Assembly: GCA_934132915.1 (NCBI GenBank)
Contig: CAKPAK010000001.1
Span: 18,731-82,730 of the forward strand
Source: an uncultured Bacilli bacterium
GTDB taxonomy: Bacteria; Bacillota_I; Bacilli_A; RF39; UBA660
Direction of reading: 5' to 3'
DNA length: 64,000 bases
Position 1 is the stretch's first letter, and each line of letters opens with the position of its first letter. Both the position numbers and the translations under genes were made by a program. The notes beneath the pieces were generated by a model that was given only the letters and a program-made list of their open reading frames with translations, did not search any database and was not told where the DNA came from. Positions 28,103 to 38,241 of the stretch are shown here, one piece after another.

Positions 28103-29902
28103 CTAAATTTCTTTTCGACTCTTATTCAAATAATAAGCAAGTTCATTTACTTGATACTCAAATCGATAAATATTTGCCTCACTCAAATTTCTATAAAAAC
28201 AAAAATCATAAATAAGATATTGATTAAACCCATCCGAATATCTCCGTCCCGGACTACTAGAATGAGAATAACACGAAACATTCTGTCCCCGATGATAAGT
28301 TGGACAAGCAACATATTTCCCATTCGTATAGCCATCACGAATTCTCTGATAAGCTTCTCGCTCCGACAAGAAATCAGGCGAAACACCCCGCAATTTTTCC
28401 AATTGCTCCCGAATAAACGCATCACTTGGTAAATCAATCGCACGATACAAATAAGGAAGTTCAATATCCTTAAAATATTTTGCAATTCGATAATTCACAA
28501 GCACCATCGCCTCATGCACAATATTTGAAGACGGAGACACATCCGCCCGCAACGACTCATGATTAGGATCAGCCACAAATACATTCTGATACTCCCGATA
28601 CTGTTTCCGAACAACATTCCCCTTTTTCCTTACCTCAGCAAAACAAGCAAGTTTTCGCAGCATCACCGCTAAAGAAGTATTTTCCTCTCCTAAAATCACG
28701 TCATCTGCCCCTTGATAAGTCAATCCATGTCGAACACAAATCCGACCACGAACAAAACGAAAATCATCTTCCATCACTTGATAACAAGAATCAAGATGAA
28801 AAATATAACTAATTACATTTCTCTCAACATAAGGTTGAAGAGAACAAATATCATCACAAACCGAAACAGGATACAAAGGAATTTTACACCCTCGCAAATA
28901 CAAAGTCTCTACCCGTTTCTTTGCCTCCAAATCAGTAATAGAACCAAACGGAACAATCGAAGGAATATCCGTAATATGAACATACAAATAATATGTCCCA
29001 TCGAAATTCTCCTCAAGATAAATCGCATCATCCAAACAAAGAGCACTCTCACCATCAATCGTCACACAATCCTGATAGCGAAAATCAGTCCGATCATCGC
29101 CATTAACCGAAAAAGACTTAACCTCCTCCAAAATAGAAGGCAAAAAGGAAAAAGAAACCCGATAGCGCTCTTCTAACTGATCTAAAGTAATACTAAAATT
29201 CGGATCAAACAACTCAATAAGCCGAATAACATGCATCTTTAAAGACAACTTAGATTTCTGAATAATTCCAACATAATAATCCTTCTCCTGCATTAATTGA
29301 TGACGATACTTACTATTCATAAATAAAAGAATAATATGATAAAAATATTCAATTTCCTCTACATGACTCTCATCTAAATAAATATAACGCTTCAAAAGAA
29401 CCCCAAAGAAATTATCCCCATCTTTATCCCGACTCGCAAGAAGCCCATCACTATCCTGCAAAAATCGTTCAATTAAAGCAACATTCTTCTCTTCAAAAAC
29501 CAAATAAGATAAATATTTCACTTTCTTATTTTTTACCTGATTCATCGCTTGTTGATCAGCAGAAAATAAAATTTCCTGAATCCGAACAAGCACTTCCCTT
29601 ACCTTAATTTGATCTTTTAATTTCCAATTACTAATCTTATGATTCAAATCAATAATTGACCCTGATAAAAATTTTATCTCTGCACCTGATACAAGAGAAA
29701 TACTCCCCTCAACCAAATTCAAAAGATAATCCACCCGACTTCGATTCTGATCATAATGCCGCATCAAAGTAAAAATAGCATTAAAGATTCCTTCAATCGT
29801 ACTCGGATAATCTTCCTCTAAATAAGAAATGACTTCCTCCAAATCGCTAGAAGAATCAAGAATATATTTCTTAATTTCCTTACTATTTAAAATATTTTCC
29901 AT
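28103..29902 (-). CDS. Divergent RNB-domain (RNase II/R-like) protein
   Basis: About 599 residues. The first 240 are helical and lack the cold-shock domains of RNase II/R. Then the RNB core follows: CVTIDGESALCLDDAIYLEE, VHITDIPSIVPFGS, TLYLRGCKIPLYPV, ICSLQPYVERNVISYIF. The family's Asp motif is present in reduced form: aligned with the RNase R in this window (TIDGDDTKDIDDA), the second of the four catalytic acidic positions (D207 in E. coli RNase II) is Cys. No S1 domain follows. It may be a 3'-5' exoribonuclease of altered activity or an RNA-binding derivative. It lies between lepA and miaB. Confidence 0.8.
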   Translation of the reverse strand: MENILNSKEIKKYILDSSSDLEEVISYLEEDYPSTIEGIFNAIFTLMRHYDQNRSRVDYLLNLVEGSISLVSGAEIKFLSGSIIDLNHKISNWKLKDQIKVREVLVRIQEILFSADQQAMNQVKNKKVKYLSYLVFEEKNVALIERFLQDSDGLLASRDKDGDNFFGVLLKRYIYLDESHVEEIEYFYHIILLFMNSKYRHQLMQEKDYYVGIIQKSKLSLKMHVIRLIELFDPNFSITLDQLEERYRVSFSFLPSILEEVKSFSVNGDDRTDFRYQDCVTIDGESALCLDDAIYLEENFDGTYYLYVHITDIPSIVPFGSITDLEAKKRVETLYLRGCKIPLYPVSVCDDICSLQPYVERNVISYIFHLDSCYQVMEDDFRFVRGRICVRHGLTYQGADDVILGEENTSLAVMLRKLACFAEVRKKGNVVRKQYREYQNVFVADPNHESLRADVSPSSNIVHEAMVLVNYRIAKYFKDIELPYLYRAIDLPSDAFIREQLEKLRGVSPDFLSEREAYQRIRDGYTNGKYVACPTYHRGQNVSCYSHSSSPGRRYSDGFNQYLIYDFCFYRNLSEANIYRFEYQVNELAYYLNKSRKEI

Positions 29903-29943
29903 CACATATCCCCCTTACCTTATTTTATGAAAAAAGAAAAATA

Positions 29944-31737
29944 TTAATCATCTTGAATTTCTTCCGTACGAAGAACCGACAAAAAAGCTTCACTTGGAAT
30001 AGAAACATGCCCAATTTCTTTCATCTTTTTCTTTCCTTCTTTTTGTTTTTCCAACAATTTTCTCTTTCGCGTAATGTCGCCTCCATAACATTTCGCAAGC
30101 ACATTCTTCCGCATTGCTTTAATGTCTGCCCGAGCAATCACTTTACTTCCAATCGTTGCTTGAATTGGAACTTCAAACATTTGCCGAGGAATCAATTTCT
30201 TTAAATTATCGACAATTACTCTAGCCCGATGATAAGCAAAATCCCGATGAACAATAATGGATAAAGCATCCACGACTTCCCCATTTAATAAAATATCCAT
30301 CTTCACCAAATCACTAGTCTTATTTCCAATAATATCATAATCCATAGAAGCATATCCCTTGGTATAACTCTTTAACTTATCAAAAAAATCATAAACAATC
30401 TCTGATAAAGGAAGTTCATAATGAATATTAACTCTCGTCTCATCCACATACTCCATCGACAAATAAGTTCCTCGCTTATTCTGACACAATTCCATAATAT
30501 TTCCAACATAATTACTCGGAACAAATATACTTGTCCGAACATAAGGTTCCCGAATCTCTCGAATTTTTACCCGTTCCGGAAACTCACTCGGATTATCAAT
30601 AAAAATCACCGTACCATCCGTTAAAGTAATTTCGTAAATGACCGATGGACTCGTTGCGATCAATTCAATATGAAATTCCCGTTCAATACGTTCAACAATA
30701 ATCTCCATATGCAAAAGACCCAAAAATCCCGTTCGAAAACCAAACCCTAACGTCGTAGAAGACTCCGTTTCAAAAACCAAACTAGCATCATTAATCTGCA
30801 ATTTCTCCAAAGCTTCTCGTAAAGCCGAATATTTCTTTGAATCAATTGGATATAACCCACAATACACCATAGGCTTCATTTTCCGATATCCAGGCAAAGC
30901 AACAGGAGAAGGATCATCCGCTAAAGTAATCGTATCGCCAACACGAACATCACGAATATCTTTAATACTTGCACAAACATAACCAACCTCTCCTTCAACC
31001 AACCTATCCGTCTTTACCGTACTAGGAGTATGAAAACCCAACTCAGTAACATCATAACAAGCCCCAGTCGTTTTCATCATAATTCTAGATGAAGTAGTCA
31101 ACACTCCGGATACCACTCGAACCAAAGCAACCACCCCACGATACGGATCAAAATAACTATCAAAAATTAAACATTTCAAATGTTTATCATCCTGCTTCTT
31201 TGGTGCCGGAACTTTTTCAATAATCTTATCTAAAAGTAAATCTACACCCTCACCCGTTTTCCCTGAAGTAAAAACAACATCATCCGGATCAAACTCAAAC
31301 GTATCAACCAATTCTTGCTTCCTCAACTCAGGCTCTGCATTAGGTAAATCAATCTTATTCACAACCGGAATAATCTCCAAATCATTATCAAGTGCTAAAT
31401 AAACATTAGCAAGAGTTTGTGCTTCAATCCCCTGCGTTGCATCCACAACCAGAACAGCTCCCTCACAAGCAGCCAAAGATCGGGATACCTCATAACTAAA
31501 ATCAACATGCCCAGGAGTATCAATCAAATTTAAAATATAGCCCTGGTACTGAAGCCTCACCGCATTCAATTTAATCGTAATTCCGCGTTCCCGCTCAATA
31601 TCCATATTATCTAAGATCTGATCTTTCATCATCCGTTTATCTACCGCATTTGTTTTTTCTAAAATTCGATCCGCTAAAGTGCTCTTCCCATGATCAATAT
31701 GAGCAATAATACTAAAATTTCTAATCTTCTCTTGCAT
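29944..31737 (-). CDS. lepA: Elongation factor 4 (LepA)
   Basis: 597 residues, full length. GTPase motifs: [14 protein letters not shown] (G1), ERGITIK (G2), DTPGH (G3), VVNKIDLP (G4), SGKTGEG (G5). Then EF-G-like domains II, III and V, and the LepA-specific C-terminus with [24 protein letters not shown]. It acts on ribosomes during translation or biogenesis. ATG 31737 starts the conserved [11 protein letters not shown]. Confidence 0.97.
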   Translation of the reverse strand: MQEKIRNFSIIAHIDHGKSTLADRILEKTNAVDKRMMKDQILDNMDIERERGITIKLNAVRLQYQGYILNLIDTPGHVDFSYEVSRSLAACEGAVLVVDATQGIEAQTLANVYLALDNDLEIIPVVNKIDLPNAEPELRKQELVDTFEFDPDDVVFTSGKTGEGVDLLLDKIIEKVPAPKKQDDKHLKCLIFDSYFDPYRGVVALVRVVSGVLTTSSRIMMKTTGACYDVTELGFHTPSTVKTDRLVEGEVGYVCASIKDIRDVRVGDTITLADDPSPVALPGYRKMKPMVYCGLYPIDSKKYSALREALEKLQINDASLVFETESSTTLGFGFRTGFLGLLHMEIIVERIEREFHIELIATSPSVIYEITLTDGTVIFIDNPSEFPERVKIREIREPYVRTSIFVPSNYVGNIMELCQNKRGTYLSMEYVDETRVNIHYELPLSEIVYDFFDKLKSYTKGYASMDYDIIGNKTSDLVKMDILLNGEVVDALSIIVHRDFAYHRARVIVDNLKKLIPRQMFEVPIQATIGSKVIARADIKAMRKNVLAKCYGGDITRKRKLLEKQKEGKKKMKEIGHVSIPSEAFLSVLRTEEIQDD

Positions 31738-31761
31738 AACCAACAATCACGCACCTTTCTT

Positions 31762-32010
31762 CTAATTATAGCAAACAAGCCCTAAAATAACAATCCAAAC
31801 CAAACAAAATAAATAAACAAAATAAAATTTGGCCTTCCGCGTTTTATGATGAAACAAAAACATCCCGACCATCATTCCAAAACAACCACCTAAAAAAGAC
31901 AAAACAAGCAAAACATGCTCTGGTACCCGCCACCAATGATGAATTGCTTTCCACTTATCTAACCCACATAAAAGAAAAGCAAGAAAATTCATACTAAGAA
32001 AATAAATCAT
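31762..32010 (-). CDS. DUF1294 small membrane protein
   Basis: 82 residues with three hydrophobic segments. The pattern N-F...CGLDKWKAIHHWWRVPEHVLLVLSFLGGCFGMMVGMFLFHHKTRKAKF is diagnostic of DUF1294: the DK-A motif, W-R-(V/I)-PE, GG and the HKT-K-F block. Function is unknown. It overlaps the upstream pseudouridine synthase by 17 nt, lies 24 nt before lepA, and AGGAGTTTT precedes its ATG. Confidence 0.85.
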   Translation of the reverse strand: MIYFLSMNFLAFLLCGLDKWKAIHHWWRVPEHVLLVLSFLGGCFGMMVGMFLFHHKTRKAKFYFVYLFCLVWIVILGLVCYN

Positions 32011-32845
32011 AAAACTCCTGAGGAACTTTCGATAAATAAGTCATCACTTGATGCGTAATGGGATCAATAAAAGAAATTTCGTAATGATGAAGGGCCAACC
32101 GCTTTAAAGGATTATCCTTACTATAATATTTTTTATCTCCTAAAATAGGATAACCAGCCTCCGAAAAATGAACCCGAATTTGATTTTTTCTTCCCGTTTG
32201 AATAGAAACATCTAACATCGTATAATTTGCATTACCTAAAATTGGGCAATAATCCGTAATCGCCCGCTTTCCCCCAACATGAGTAGAATGCGTAAATGTT
32301 CGCCTATCTTCATACAAATAATTATCAATATGTCCGTGTTCTTTAATTACACCCGCAACAACCGCAATATACCCCCGCTTCTTCACAATCTGATTCCAAT
32401 CTTTTTGTAACATTTCTTTTAGCCACTCATGCTTCACAAAAATCACCAAACCAGATGTTTCCTTATCAATTCGATTCACAATAAAAGCATATTCCCCTTT
32501 TTCATTTAAATAGCGCCGAACCCGTCGATACAAAGTATCCTCTTGTTCTCTTAATTGTTTAGAAGTACTGATCGATAAAATTCCTGCTTCCTTATCAACC
32601 ACTAAATAATTCTCATCCTCATACACAACACAAATAGAATCATGAAAAGAAGAATTTTTACAAATCGTCAAAACATCCCCTTCATTTAACAAATAAGGCA
32701 ACTTCTTTACTTCACTATTATTTACAGCAACATAACCAAGCCTCACATAAGTTTTTACTTTATTCTTAGCAACCCCTAAACCAGTCAAATATTGAACCAA
32801 ATCACAAGTTACTTTTATTTCATACTTTTTTTCTTTCTTCTTCAT
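31994..32845 (-). CDS. RluA-family pseudouridine synthase with S4 domain
   Basis: 283 residues. Residues of about 15-75 form an S4 RNA-binding domain (YLTGLGVAKNKVKTYVRLGYVAVNN). The catalytic domain carries VNRIDKETSGLVIFVK, with the catalytic Asp in the HRLDxxTSG-type motif (here NRIDKETSG), then IQTGRKNQIRVHFSEAGYPILGDKKY, the RTGRxHQIR block. It isomerises uridine in 23S rRNA or tRNA; the RluC/RluD branch is likely but the site is not determined. First gene of its operon, behind an extended -10 promoter. Confidence 0.9.
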   Translation of the reverse strand: MKKKEKKYEIKVTCDLVQYLTGLGVAKNKVKTYVRLGYVAVNNSEVKKLPYLLNEGDVLTICKNSSFHDSICVVYEDENYLVVDKEAGILSISTSKQLREQEDTLYRRVRRYLNEKGEYAFIVNRIDKETSGLVIFVKHEWLKEMLQKDWNQIVKKRGYIAVVAGVIKEHGHIDNYLYEDRRTFTHSTHVGGKRAITDYCPILGNANYTMLDVSIQTGRKNQIRVHFSEAGYPILGDKKYYSKDNPLKRLALHHYEISFIDPITHQVMTYLSKVPQEFYDLFS

Positions 32846-32866
32846 CTTTAAAACCTCACTACAGAC

Positions 32867-32875
32867 ATTATATCA
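32867..32875 (-). promoter_or_regulatory. Extended -10 promoter of the rluA-lepA-miaB operon
   Basis: Minus strand TGA-TATAAT in the context CTGTGATATAATG, with TTGCTA about 16 nt upstream as possible -35. Confidence 0.6.
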
Positions 32876-32954
32876 CAGAAAAAAACCATAGCAAAATTGA
32901 TATGGCCTTAAAATCAAATTTTTTCCTAATAATAAAAAATAAAAAAATATCACA

Positions 32955-33290
32955 TTACTCCCGAATTAATTTTTTTACACGCCCATTTTCATCAAAAGAA
33001 AAATCATCTTTTTCATAAGCTTTTCGAATCATATAATCACATAACTTTTTCAAAGCAAGAACCTTTCCTTTACTTGTCGTTTTCAACTTATAAGAATTTA
33101 AAGAAAATAAATTAATTTTTTCTAAACCACTTTGAATAAAATAACGAATAAATTCTTCTTCATTTTGAAAAACATAAACCAAATTAAACGGAATTTCTCC
33201 CGAAGAATACACTTTATTTGTTTCTTCAACTAACTTAAAACTTTCAATAAACAAGCTAACTTCCAAATCAAATTCTTTTTGATAATTCAT
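32955..33290 (-). CDS. Small hypothetical protein
   Basis: 111 residues, soluble, alpha/beta. MNYQKEFDLEVSLFIESFKLVEETNKVYSSGEIPFNLVYVFQNEEEFIRYFIQSG suggests a small globular protein; a C-terminal basic helix follows. No family was recognised. It lies 51 nt downstream of the rubrerythrin gene but after that gene's terminator, so it is partly insulated. No strong promoter was identified for it. Confidence 0.6.
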   Translation of the reverse strand: MNYQKEFDLEVSLFIESFKLVEETNKVYSSGEIPFNLVYVFQNEEEFIRYFIQSGLEKINLFSLNSYKLKTTSKGKVLALKKLCDYMIRKAYEKDDFSFDENGRVKKLIRE

Positions 33291-33313
33291 ACATCATTTC
33301 CCCTTTGATCAAA

Positions 33314-33342
33314 CAAAAAAAGAATTGGCGCAAACCAACTCT
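33314..33342 (-). terminator. Terminator of the rubrerythrin gene
   Basis: Minus strand AGAGTTGG-TTTGCG-CCAATTCT followed by seven T, starting at the stop codon. Confidence 0.8.
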
Positions 33343-33881
33343 TAATAATTTTCAGCTTTAATCTCAAAATAACTCTTTGGATGTGCGCAAATAGGACAAA
33401 CTTCTGGCGCTTCTTTTCCAATAACAATATGCCCACAATTACGACATTTCCAAATTTTTTCTCCATCTTTCGAAAAAACTAAACCATCATTAACATTATC
33501 CAGTAACCGACGATACCGCTCTTCATGTTCCTTTTCAATTTGAGCAACTCCCTCAAAAAGATAAGCCAAGCGATCAAAACCCTCTTCACGAGCAGTCTTA
33601 GCAAATTCCTGATACATATCCGTCCACTCATAATTTTCTCCTTCAGCAGCAGCCAATAAATTAGCCGCTGTATCAGGAATGGAGCCTCCATTTAATTCCT
33701 TAAACCACATCTTAGCATGCTCTTTTTCATTATTTGCCGTCTCCTCAAAAATAGCCGCAATCTGCTCATAGCCATCTTTTCTAGCTTTACTAGCAAAGTA
33801 AGTATACTTATTCCTAGCTTGACTTTCCCCTGCAAAAGCAGTCATTAAATTTTTCTCTGTTTGACTTCCTTTTAATTCCAT
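33342..33881 (-). CDS. Rubrerythrin
   Basis: About 179 residues. The N-terminal ferritin-like diiron domain shows the two helix pairs with Glu/ExxH ligands ([45 protein letters not shown]). The C-terminal rubredoxin domain has CRNCG and [11 protein letters not shown], giving the Fe(Cys)4 site. It reduces hydrogen peroxide in anaerobes. ATG 33881 follows GGAAGGATG. It has its own terminator; TGA-TACAAT at 33912-33920 may be its promoter. Confidence 0.95.
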   Translation of the reverse strand: MELKGSQTEKNLMTAFAGESQARNKYTYFASKARKDGYEQIAAIFEETANNEKEHAKMWFKELNGGSIPDTAANLLAAAEGENYEWTDMYQEFAKTAREEGFDRLAYLFEGVAQIEKEHEERYRRLLDNVNDGLVFSKDGEKIWKCRNCGHIVIGKEAPEVCPICAHPKSYFEIKAENY

Positions 33882-33951
33882 AATTATCATCCTTCCTTTT
33901 CATGTTCTTCCATTGTATCATATTTTTTTCTTTTTGGAGAGAAGTTAACTA

Positions 33952-35049
33952 TTAATTTTTAACCCGACTTAACTTTACTTCCATTTTCTTTACACGATTA
34001 TTTCTCATAATTTCAATAGAAACTTTTTCTCCAGGCTGATGTTGATAAAGATAGTAACGCAATTCAGCAACTCCAGATACTTTTTCTCCACCAAGTGATA
34101 AAATAATATCGCCTTTTTTTAATCCCGCACGACGAGCTGGTGAATTACTAGAAACCTCAGTAACGACAACACCTTCTTTTACCGAAGAAGGAACATTGAT
34201 TCCATTTTGCCACAAATAGTAACTATTACTAACATCTAACATCCCAATTCCTAAATAAGGACGCTCAACCACATCTCCTTTTTCTAAAACAGAAGCATAA
34301 TAAATTGCATCTTCAATAGGAATGGCAAAGCCAATTCCCTCCACCTTAGAATCCACCAATTTCATATTAGTAATTCCAATCACTTCTCCATTAATATTAC
34401 AAATTGGTCCACCACTATTTCCTGGATTAATTGCCGCATCAGTTTGCAATACTTTCATATAATAATCCGATTGTGTATCATTAGATAAAGCCACTGCGAC
34501 CAATCTATCTTTTCCCGAAAGAATTCCCTTTGTAACAGTCCCTGCATAATCAGCCCCCTCCGGAGAACCAACCGTAAAGACCGTATCACCAACTCTAACC
34601 TTGCTCGAATCCCCCATCACCGCAACATGTTGAACAGCACTAGCATCCACAACCAACACCGCAATATCCGAATAAGCTTCACTACCACGAACCGTTGCCT
34701 CAATCTCTCGTTTATCAGACAAAACAACTTTTACTTGACTAACCCCAGCCACCACATGATGATTCGTCATAATATAAGCCTTTTTTCCATCATTACGATA
34801 AATAAACCCAGTCCCAGTAGAAGCTAAATTATCCTCAGAAAAACCTTCCACCACCACAACCGAATCATAAACATTTAAAACACCCTTAGAAATCGTATCT
34901 TCTTCATCCACTTGCTTATTCCCAATCAAAATCACACGATTACGATCTTGAGGAAAAACAAGAGAAAAAACAAAAACACCAACCGAACCACAAATAAATG
35001 ACAATAATACCGTAATCGTTAAAATAATTCTTATCTCACTTTTTTTCAT
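33952..35049 (-). CDS. HtrA/DegP-type membrane-anchored serine protease with PDZ domain
   Basis: 365 residues. An N-terminal membrane anchor (residues 8-32) is followed by a trypsin-like domain with the triad His (MTNHHVVAG), Asp (AYSDIAVLVVD) and Ser (NPGNSGGPI). A single PDZ domain follows (EVSSNSPARRAGLKKGDIILSLGGEKVSG). It is the extracytoplasmic quality-control protease type. GAGGAG precedes the ATG, and the gene lies 14 nt after the Abi-like gene, so they share a transcript. Confidence 0.93.
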   Translation of the reverse strand: MKKSEIRIILTITVLLSFICGSVGVFVFSLVFPQDRNRVILIGNKQVDEEDTISKGVLNVYDSVVVVEGFSEDNLASTGTGFIYRNDGKKAYIMTNHHVVAGVSQVKVVLSDKREIEATVRGSEAYSDIAVLVVDASAVQHVAVMGDSSKVRVGDTVFTVGSPEGADYAGTVTKGILSGKDRLVAVALSNDTQSDYYMKVLQTDAAINPGNSGGPICNINGEVIGITNMKLVDSKVEGIGFAIPIEDAIYYASVLEKGDVVERPYLGIGMLDVSNSYYLWQNGINVPSSVKEGVVVTEVSSNSPARRAGLKKGDIILSLGGEKVSGVAELRYYLYQHQPGEKVSIEIMRNNRVKKMEVKLSRVKN

Positions 35050-35063
35050 TTTCTTCTCCTCGC

Positions 35064-35990
35064 TTACAAATTTACTAAATCCATATAATTTTTAGGAACA
35101 CCCATACGATCTAATATTTTTTCAATAGGAATAGAATCCACCGCACCATCAAGTTTTTCAATTTCATACTCAATCTCTCGCATCATCACCCGAAAATCAT
35201 CTTTTCGAAGCAAATACTTACAAATAATAAAAACCGCAAAAATATCATTTTTTCCATAAATATATTCATCATCCATCCTCGGAATCTCCAAACGTTCATG
35301 ATAAGGCGTATTCAAAATAGCATTTTCTGAACGATGTTCATACACAATATCCTCATGTGCACACAAATTACGATAATTAGACAAAATTGGTAAGAAATTC
35401 TCTAAATAATCGGTCGTTACCCCAAAAACATCCGCAATAGCGACCTGATCCTCCGGCTTTAAAATTAAAAATAACTCCGTTACAATCCCAAAAGACAAAA
35501 CCTTCACAAGTACCCATAAAGGAATATAGCCATAATTATTCATATAATGCATCGTCGCCATATGATGCGCCCCATTCACCCGAATTTGCCGTTTCATCTT
35601 TTCAATAACATCCCGAACTCGCCTAGACTTACTTCGATCCATCGTAAAATTTTTTGGATTCAAATAATCTTTATCCCGATACCCATATTTCCGAGATAAC
35701 TGATAGGAAATAATTGATTTCATCTGATTCTCAACAATCAACAAATTCTTAAATAAAATATTCCGAAAATAACGATCAAACAAAAAAATAGAATATAATT
35801 CCCGAAAAGTTGCCCCCACAACAAAAGTCTTATCTTGATAAGAATTCATCAAAAGAATACGATACCCATTAATAAAAAAATAATTCTCACGAAGTAATAT
35901 CTCATGGGCAAGGCTCTCATCCTCAATAATTAACCCCTTATTTTTTAAAATTTCTAACTGCTCATCGATTGTCTTAAAAAGCTTCTCCAT
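35064..35990 (-). CDS. Abi-family protein (AbiD/F, HEPN-like)
   Basis: About 308 residues. Start KTIDEQLEILKNKGLIIEDESLAHEILLRENYFFINGYR is the typical Abi_2 opening; FLFDRYFRNILFKNLLIVENQMKSII follows. Near residue 220 is NYRNLCAHEDIVYEHR, matching the R-x4-H motif of HEPN RNases. Such proteins (AbiD/AbiF) abort phage infection in lactococci. No modification, toxin or other defence gene is adjacent; instead it leads into htrA, so a defence role is only inferred. ATG 35990 is the last of three in-frame ATGs and best spaced from AGGTG. Confidence 0.82.
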   Translation of the reverse strand: MEKLFKTIDEQLEILKNKGLIIEDESLAHEILLRENYFFINGYRILLMNSYQDKTFVVGATFRELYSIFLFDRYFRNILFKNLLIVENQMKSIISYQLSRKYGYRDKDYLNPKNFTMDRSKSRRVRDVIEKMKRQIRVNGAHHMATMHYMNNYGYIPLWVLVKVLSFGIVTELFLILKPEDQVAIADVFGVTTDYLENFLPILSNYRNLCAHEDIVYEHRSENAILNTPYHERLEIPRMDDEYIYGKNDIFAVFIICKYLLRKDDFRVMMREIEYEIEKLDGAVDSIPIEKILDRMGVPKNYMDLVNL

Positions 35991-36064
35991 CATCATCACC
36001 TACTTGTACTATTCTAATAATAGTATAGCATGATTTCTGAAAAAAAGATACCATCTTTCATCAA

Positions 36065-36093
36065 TTTACAATCCCCAAACATCATGTTATAAT
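36065..36093 (+). promoter_or_regulatory. SigA promoter of rarA
   Basis: TTTACA, 17-nt spacer, TATAAT, also with an extended -10 TGT. The start codon follows 24 nt downstream behind GAAGGA. Confidence 0.8.
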
Positions 36094-36116
36094 AAAAAAA
36101 CGAAAGAAGGATACAA

Positions 36117-37322
36117 ATGAACGAATTATTAGCAATCAAACTACGTCCACAAAAATTAAATGACGTCATCGGACAAAAACACTTAATTGGAGAAAACAAA
36201 ATACTGACCAATCTCATCCAAAATAAAAAACTATTTTCCATGATTCTATATGGAAATCCAGGAATCGGAAAAACAACCATTGCCCATGCCATCGTCACTG
36301 AATTAAACCTCCGCTATCGCACCTTAAATGCCGTAATCAACAACAAAAAAGATTTTGATACAGTCGTTGAAGAAGCAAAACTCTATCAAGGCATCATCCT
36401 CATCATGGATGAAATTCACCGCTTAAACAAAGATAAACAAGATCTCCTACTTCCCTATCTAGAATCTGGACTAATTACCCTAATTGGCATGACCACCGCC
36501 AACCCTTACCACTCCATCAATCCTGCAATCCGAAGTCGATGTCAAATTTTTGAATTAAAAGATTTAACCAGTGAAGACATCGAACTTGCCATCGAACGTG
36601 TCCAAAAAGCAAATATTCTAGAAGGAATCACGATCGACGATGACGCAAAAACCTACATAAAAAATTCAAATCACGATCTAAGATATGTCTATAACTTAAT
36701 TGAAGTAGCCTACTATGCCAATAACAACCATCACATCACCAAATCACTACTACAAGACATCGGCGGAAAACCAAGTCTCATCATCGACAAAAACGGAGAT
36801 GGCTACTACAATGCAATTAGTGCTTTCCAAAAATCTATCCGTGGAAGTGATGTCCATGCCTCCCTATACTATCTAGGATTACTCATTGAAGCAGAAGACA
36901 TTGATATTATCTGTCGAAGATTATCCGTAATTGTCTACGAAGATATTGGACTCGCCAATCCTAGTATGGGACCAAAAGTAGATGCCGCCATCAACTCCGC
37001 CTTACGCCTAGGATTACCTGAAGCAAGAATTCCACTAGCTTGCATTGTCATTGAATTAGCACTATCCCCTAAAAGCAATTCCGCAGAAGCCGCAATCGAT
37101 AAAGTTCTAAATGATATTCACACCAAAAGTATCGGCGGTGTTCCCAAACATATCATTAATCACTCACCAGATTACAAATACCCCCATGATTATCCAAACG
37201 ACTACGTTCCCCAACAATATTTACCCAACGAAATCAAAGGCGCAAAATATTATATTCCCAAAAACAACAAAAATGAAAAAACACTAGCAACAATTATGAA
37301 CAAATTAGAAAACATAAAATAA
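36117..37322 (+). CDS. rarA: Replication-associated recombination protein A (RarA/MgsA AAA ATPase)
   Basis: 401 residues. KLRPQKLNDVIGQKHLIGE opens the AAA domain, with Walker A GNPGIGKTT, Walker B ILIMDEIHR, sensor GMTTANPY and the Arg finger region NPAIRSRCQIFEL. The C-terminal part holds DVHASLYYLGLLIEAEDIDIICRRL and YEDIGLANP, the MgsA C-terminal domain. It acts at stalled replication forks with SSB. It is one of three clear plus-strand genes and is divergent from the Abi-htrA pair. Confidence 0.94.
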   Translation: MNELLAIKLRPQKLNDVIGQKHLIGENKILTNLIQNKKLFSMILYGNPGIGKTTIAHAIVTELNLRYRTLNAVINNKKDFDTVVEEAKLYQGIILIMDEIHRLNKDKQDLLLPYLESGLITLIGMTTANPYHSINPAIRSRCQIFELKDLTSEDIELAIERVQKANILEGITIDDDAKTYIKNSNHDLRYVYNLIEVAYYANNNHHITKSLLQDIGGKPSLIIDKNGDGYYNAISAFQKSIRGSDVHASLYYLGLLIEAEDIDIICRRLSVIVYEDIGLANPSMGPKVDAAINSALRLGLPEARIPLACIVIELALSPKSNSAEAAIDKVLNDIHTKSIGGVPKHIINHSPDYKYPHDYPNDYVPQQYLPNEIKGAKYYIPKNNKNEKTLATIMNKLENIK

Positions 37323-37328
37323 CCCAAT

Positions 37329-37754
37329 TTATTTCCTCCTTCTTTGAAAAAAACAACGCAAAATCGCCAAACATTCCTCCCTTCGAACATGAGAAACCAC
37401 TTCTCTTTTTTTATTATCCAAATGCGACAAATACCCAAAATCATGATTATCACAACCATAAACAATCCGCTTAATTCTAGCCTGCACAATCGCACCCGTA
37501 CACATCAAACAAGGCTCAACCGTCGTATATAAAACACAATCATCCAAATACCAAGTCCCCAACTTCCGGCAAGCCTCATTAATTGCCAATACCTCAGCAT
37601 GAGAAGTCGCCATTTTATCAAGAGTCTTCCGATTATAAGCCCGAGCAATCACTTGATCATGAAAAACAATCACACAACCAATCGGAACTTCATCCAACCC
37701 ATCTGCAATCCGTGCTTCTTCTATCGCAAGAGACATAAAATAATCATCACTCAT
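37329..37754 (-). CDS. tadA: tRNA-specific adenosine deaminase
   Basis: 141 residues. SHAEVLAINEA gives the zinc His and catalytic Glu; VEPCLMCTGAIVQARIKRIVYG gives the PCxxC zinc Cys pair. It converts A34 to inosine in tRNA-Arg(ACG). It overlaps the upstream gene's end by 8 nt and converges on rarA with a 6-nt gap. Confidence 0.93.
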   Translation of the reverse strand: MSDDYFMSLAIEEARIADGLDEVPIGCVIVFHDQVIARAYNRKTLDKMATSHAEVLAINEACRKLGTWYLDDCVLYTTVEPCLMCTGAIVQARIKRIVYGCDNHDFGYLSHLDNKKREVVSHVRREECLAILRCFFQRRRK

Positions 37755-38136
37755 CTCGCAAACTCCTTTTCTTAGCGAAAGAATCCGTAAAATTCCAAAA
37801 ACACTTTCTCACCACCTGAACATTAGTAAAAGAATCCAAAACTTCCTCATCCATTTTCACCCGATACAACGGAGCAATATCTTCATCAATCAGTTCATAT
37901 CCAAACTTACCATCCACAGAATAAGGACAAATATAATCATGATACCGTTTCTCAAACAAAGAAAACGACTCCTGATTATACTTTAACTTACAATAAATCC
38001 CTTTTCTCTGAATATCCTCAATCACTTCTTCCCCATACAAGAAAACTTTATCCAACAAAATTTTCCTTTCACCATTTACTCTCACTTGTTCAATTAAAGC
38101 ATTAATAATCAAATCATCAATTTTTAAAAATAACAT
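37747..38136 (-). CDS. Hypothetical protein upstream of tadA
   Basis: 129 residues, soluble, no recognised family. ATG 38136 is strongly supported by AAAGGAGAGG at 7 nt; the frame stays open upstream to 38274 but without a ribosome binding site. It contains beta-rich stretches and a Cys in HDYICPYSVDG. It overlaps tadA by 8 nt, so the two are coupled. Confidence 0.65.
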   Translation of the reverse strand: MLFLKIDDLIINALIEQVRVNGERKILLDKVFLYGEEVIEDIQRKGIYCKLKYNQESFSLFEKRYHDYICPYSVDGKFGYELIDEDIAPLYRVKMDEEVLDSFTNVQVVRKCFWNFTDSFAKKRSLRDE

Positions 38137-38241
38137 GTTATCCTCTCCTTTACACCTCCATTTTAACATAAAAAAGAGTCCCCATTCCAAATTATCAACA
38201 AAGTAAACAAAAAAATGAAAACCCCTTCTTACCATAATCAA

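Noticed and set aside
36014..36298. Minus-strand 94-codon ORF at the start of rarA
   Set aside because: It is the antisense shadow of the AAA domain of rarA and its promoter; it has no support of its own.
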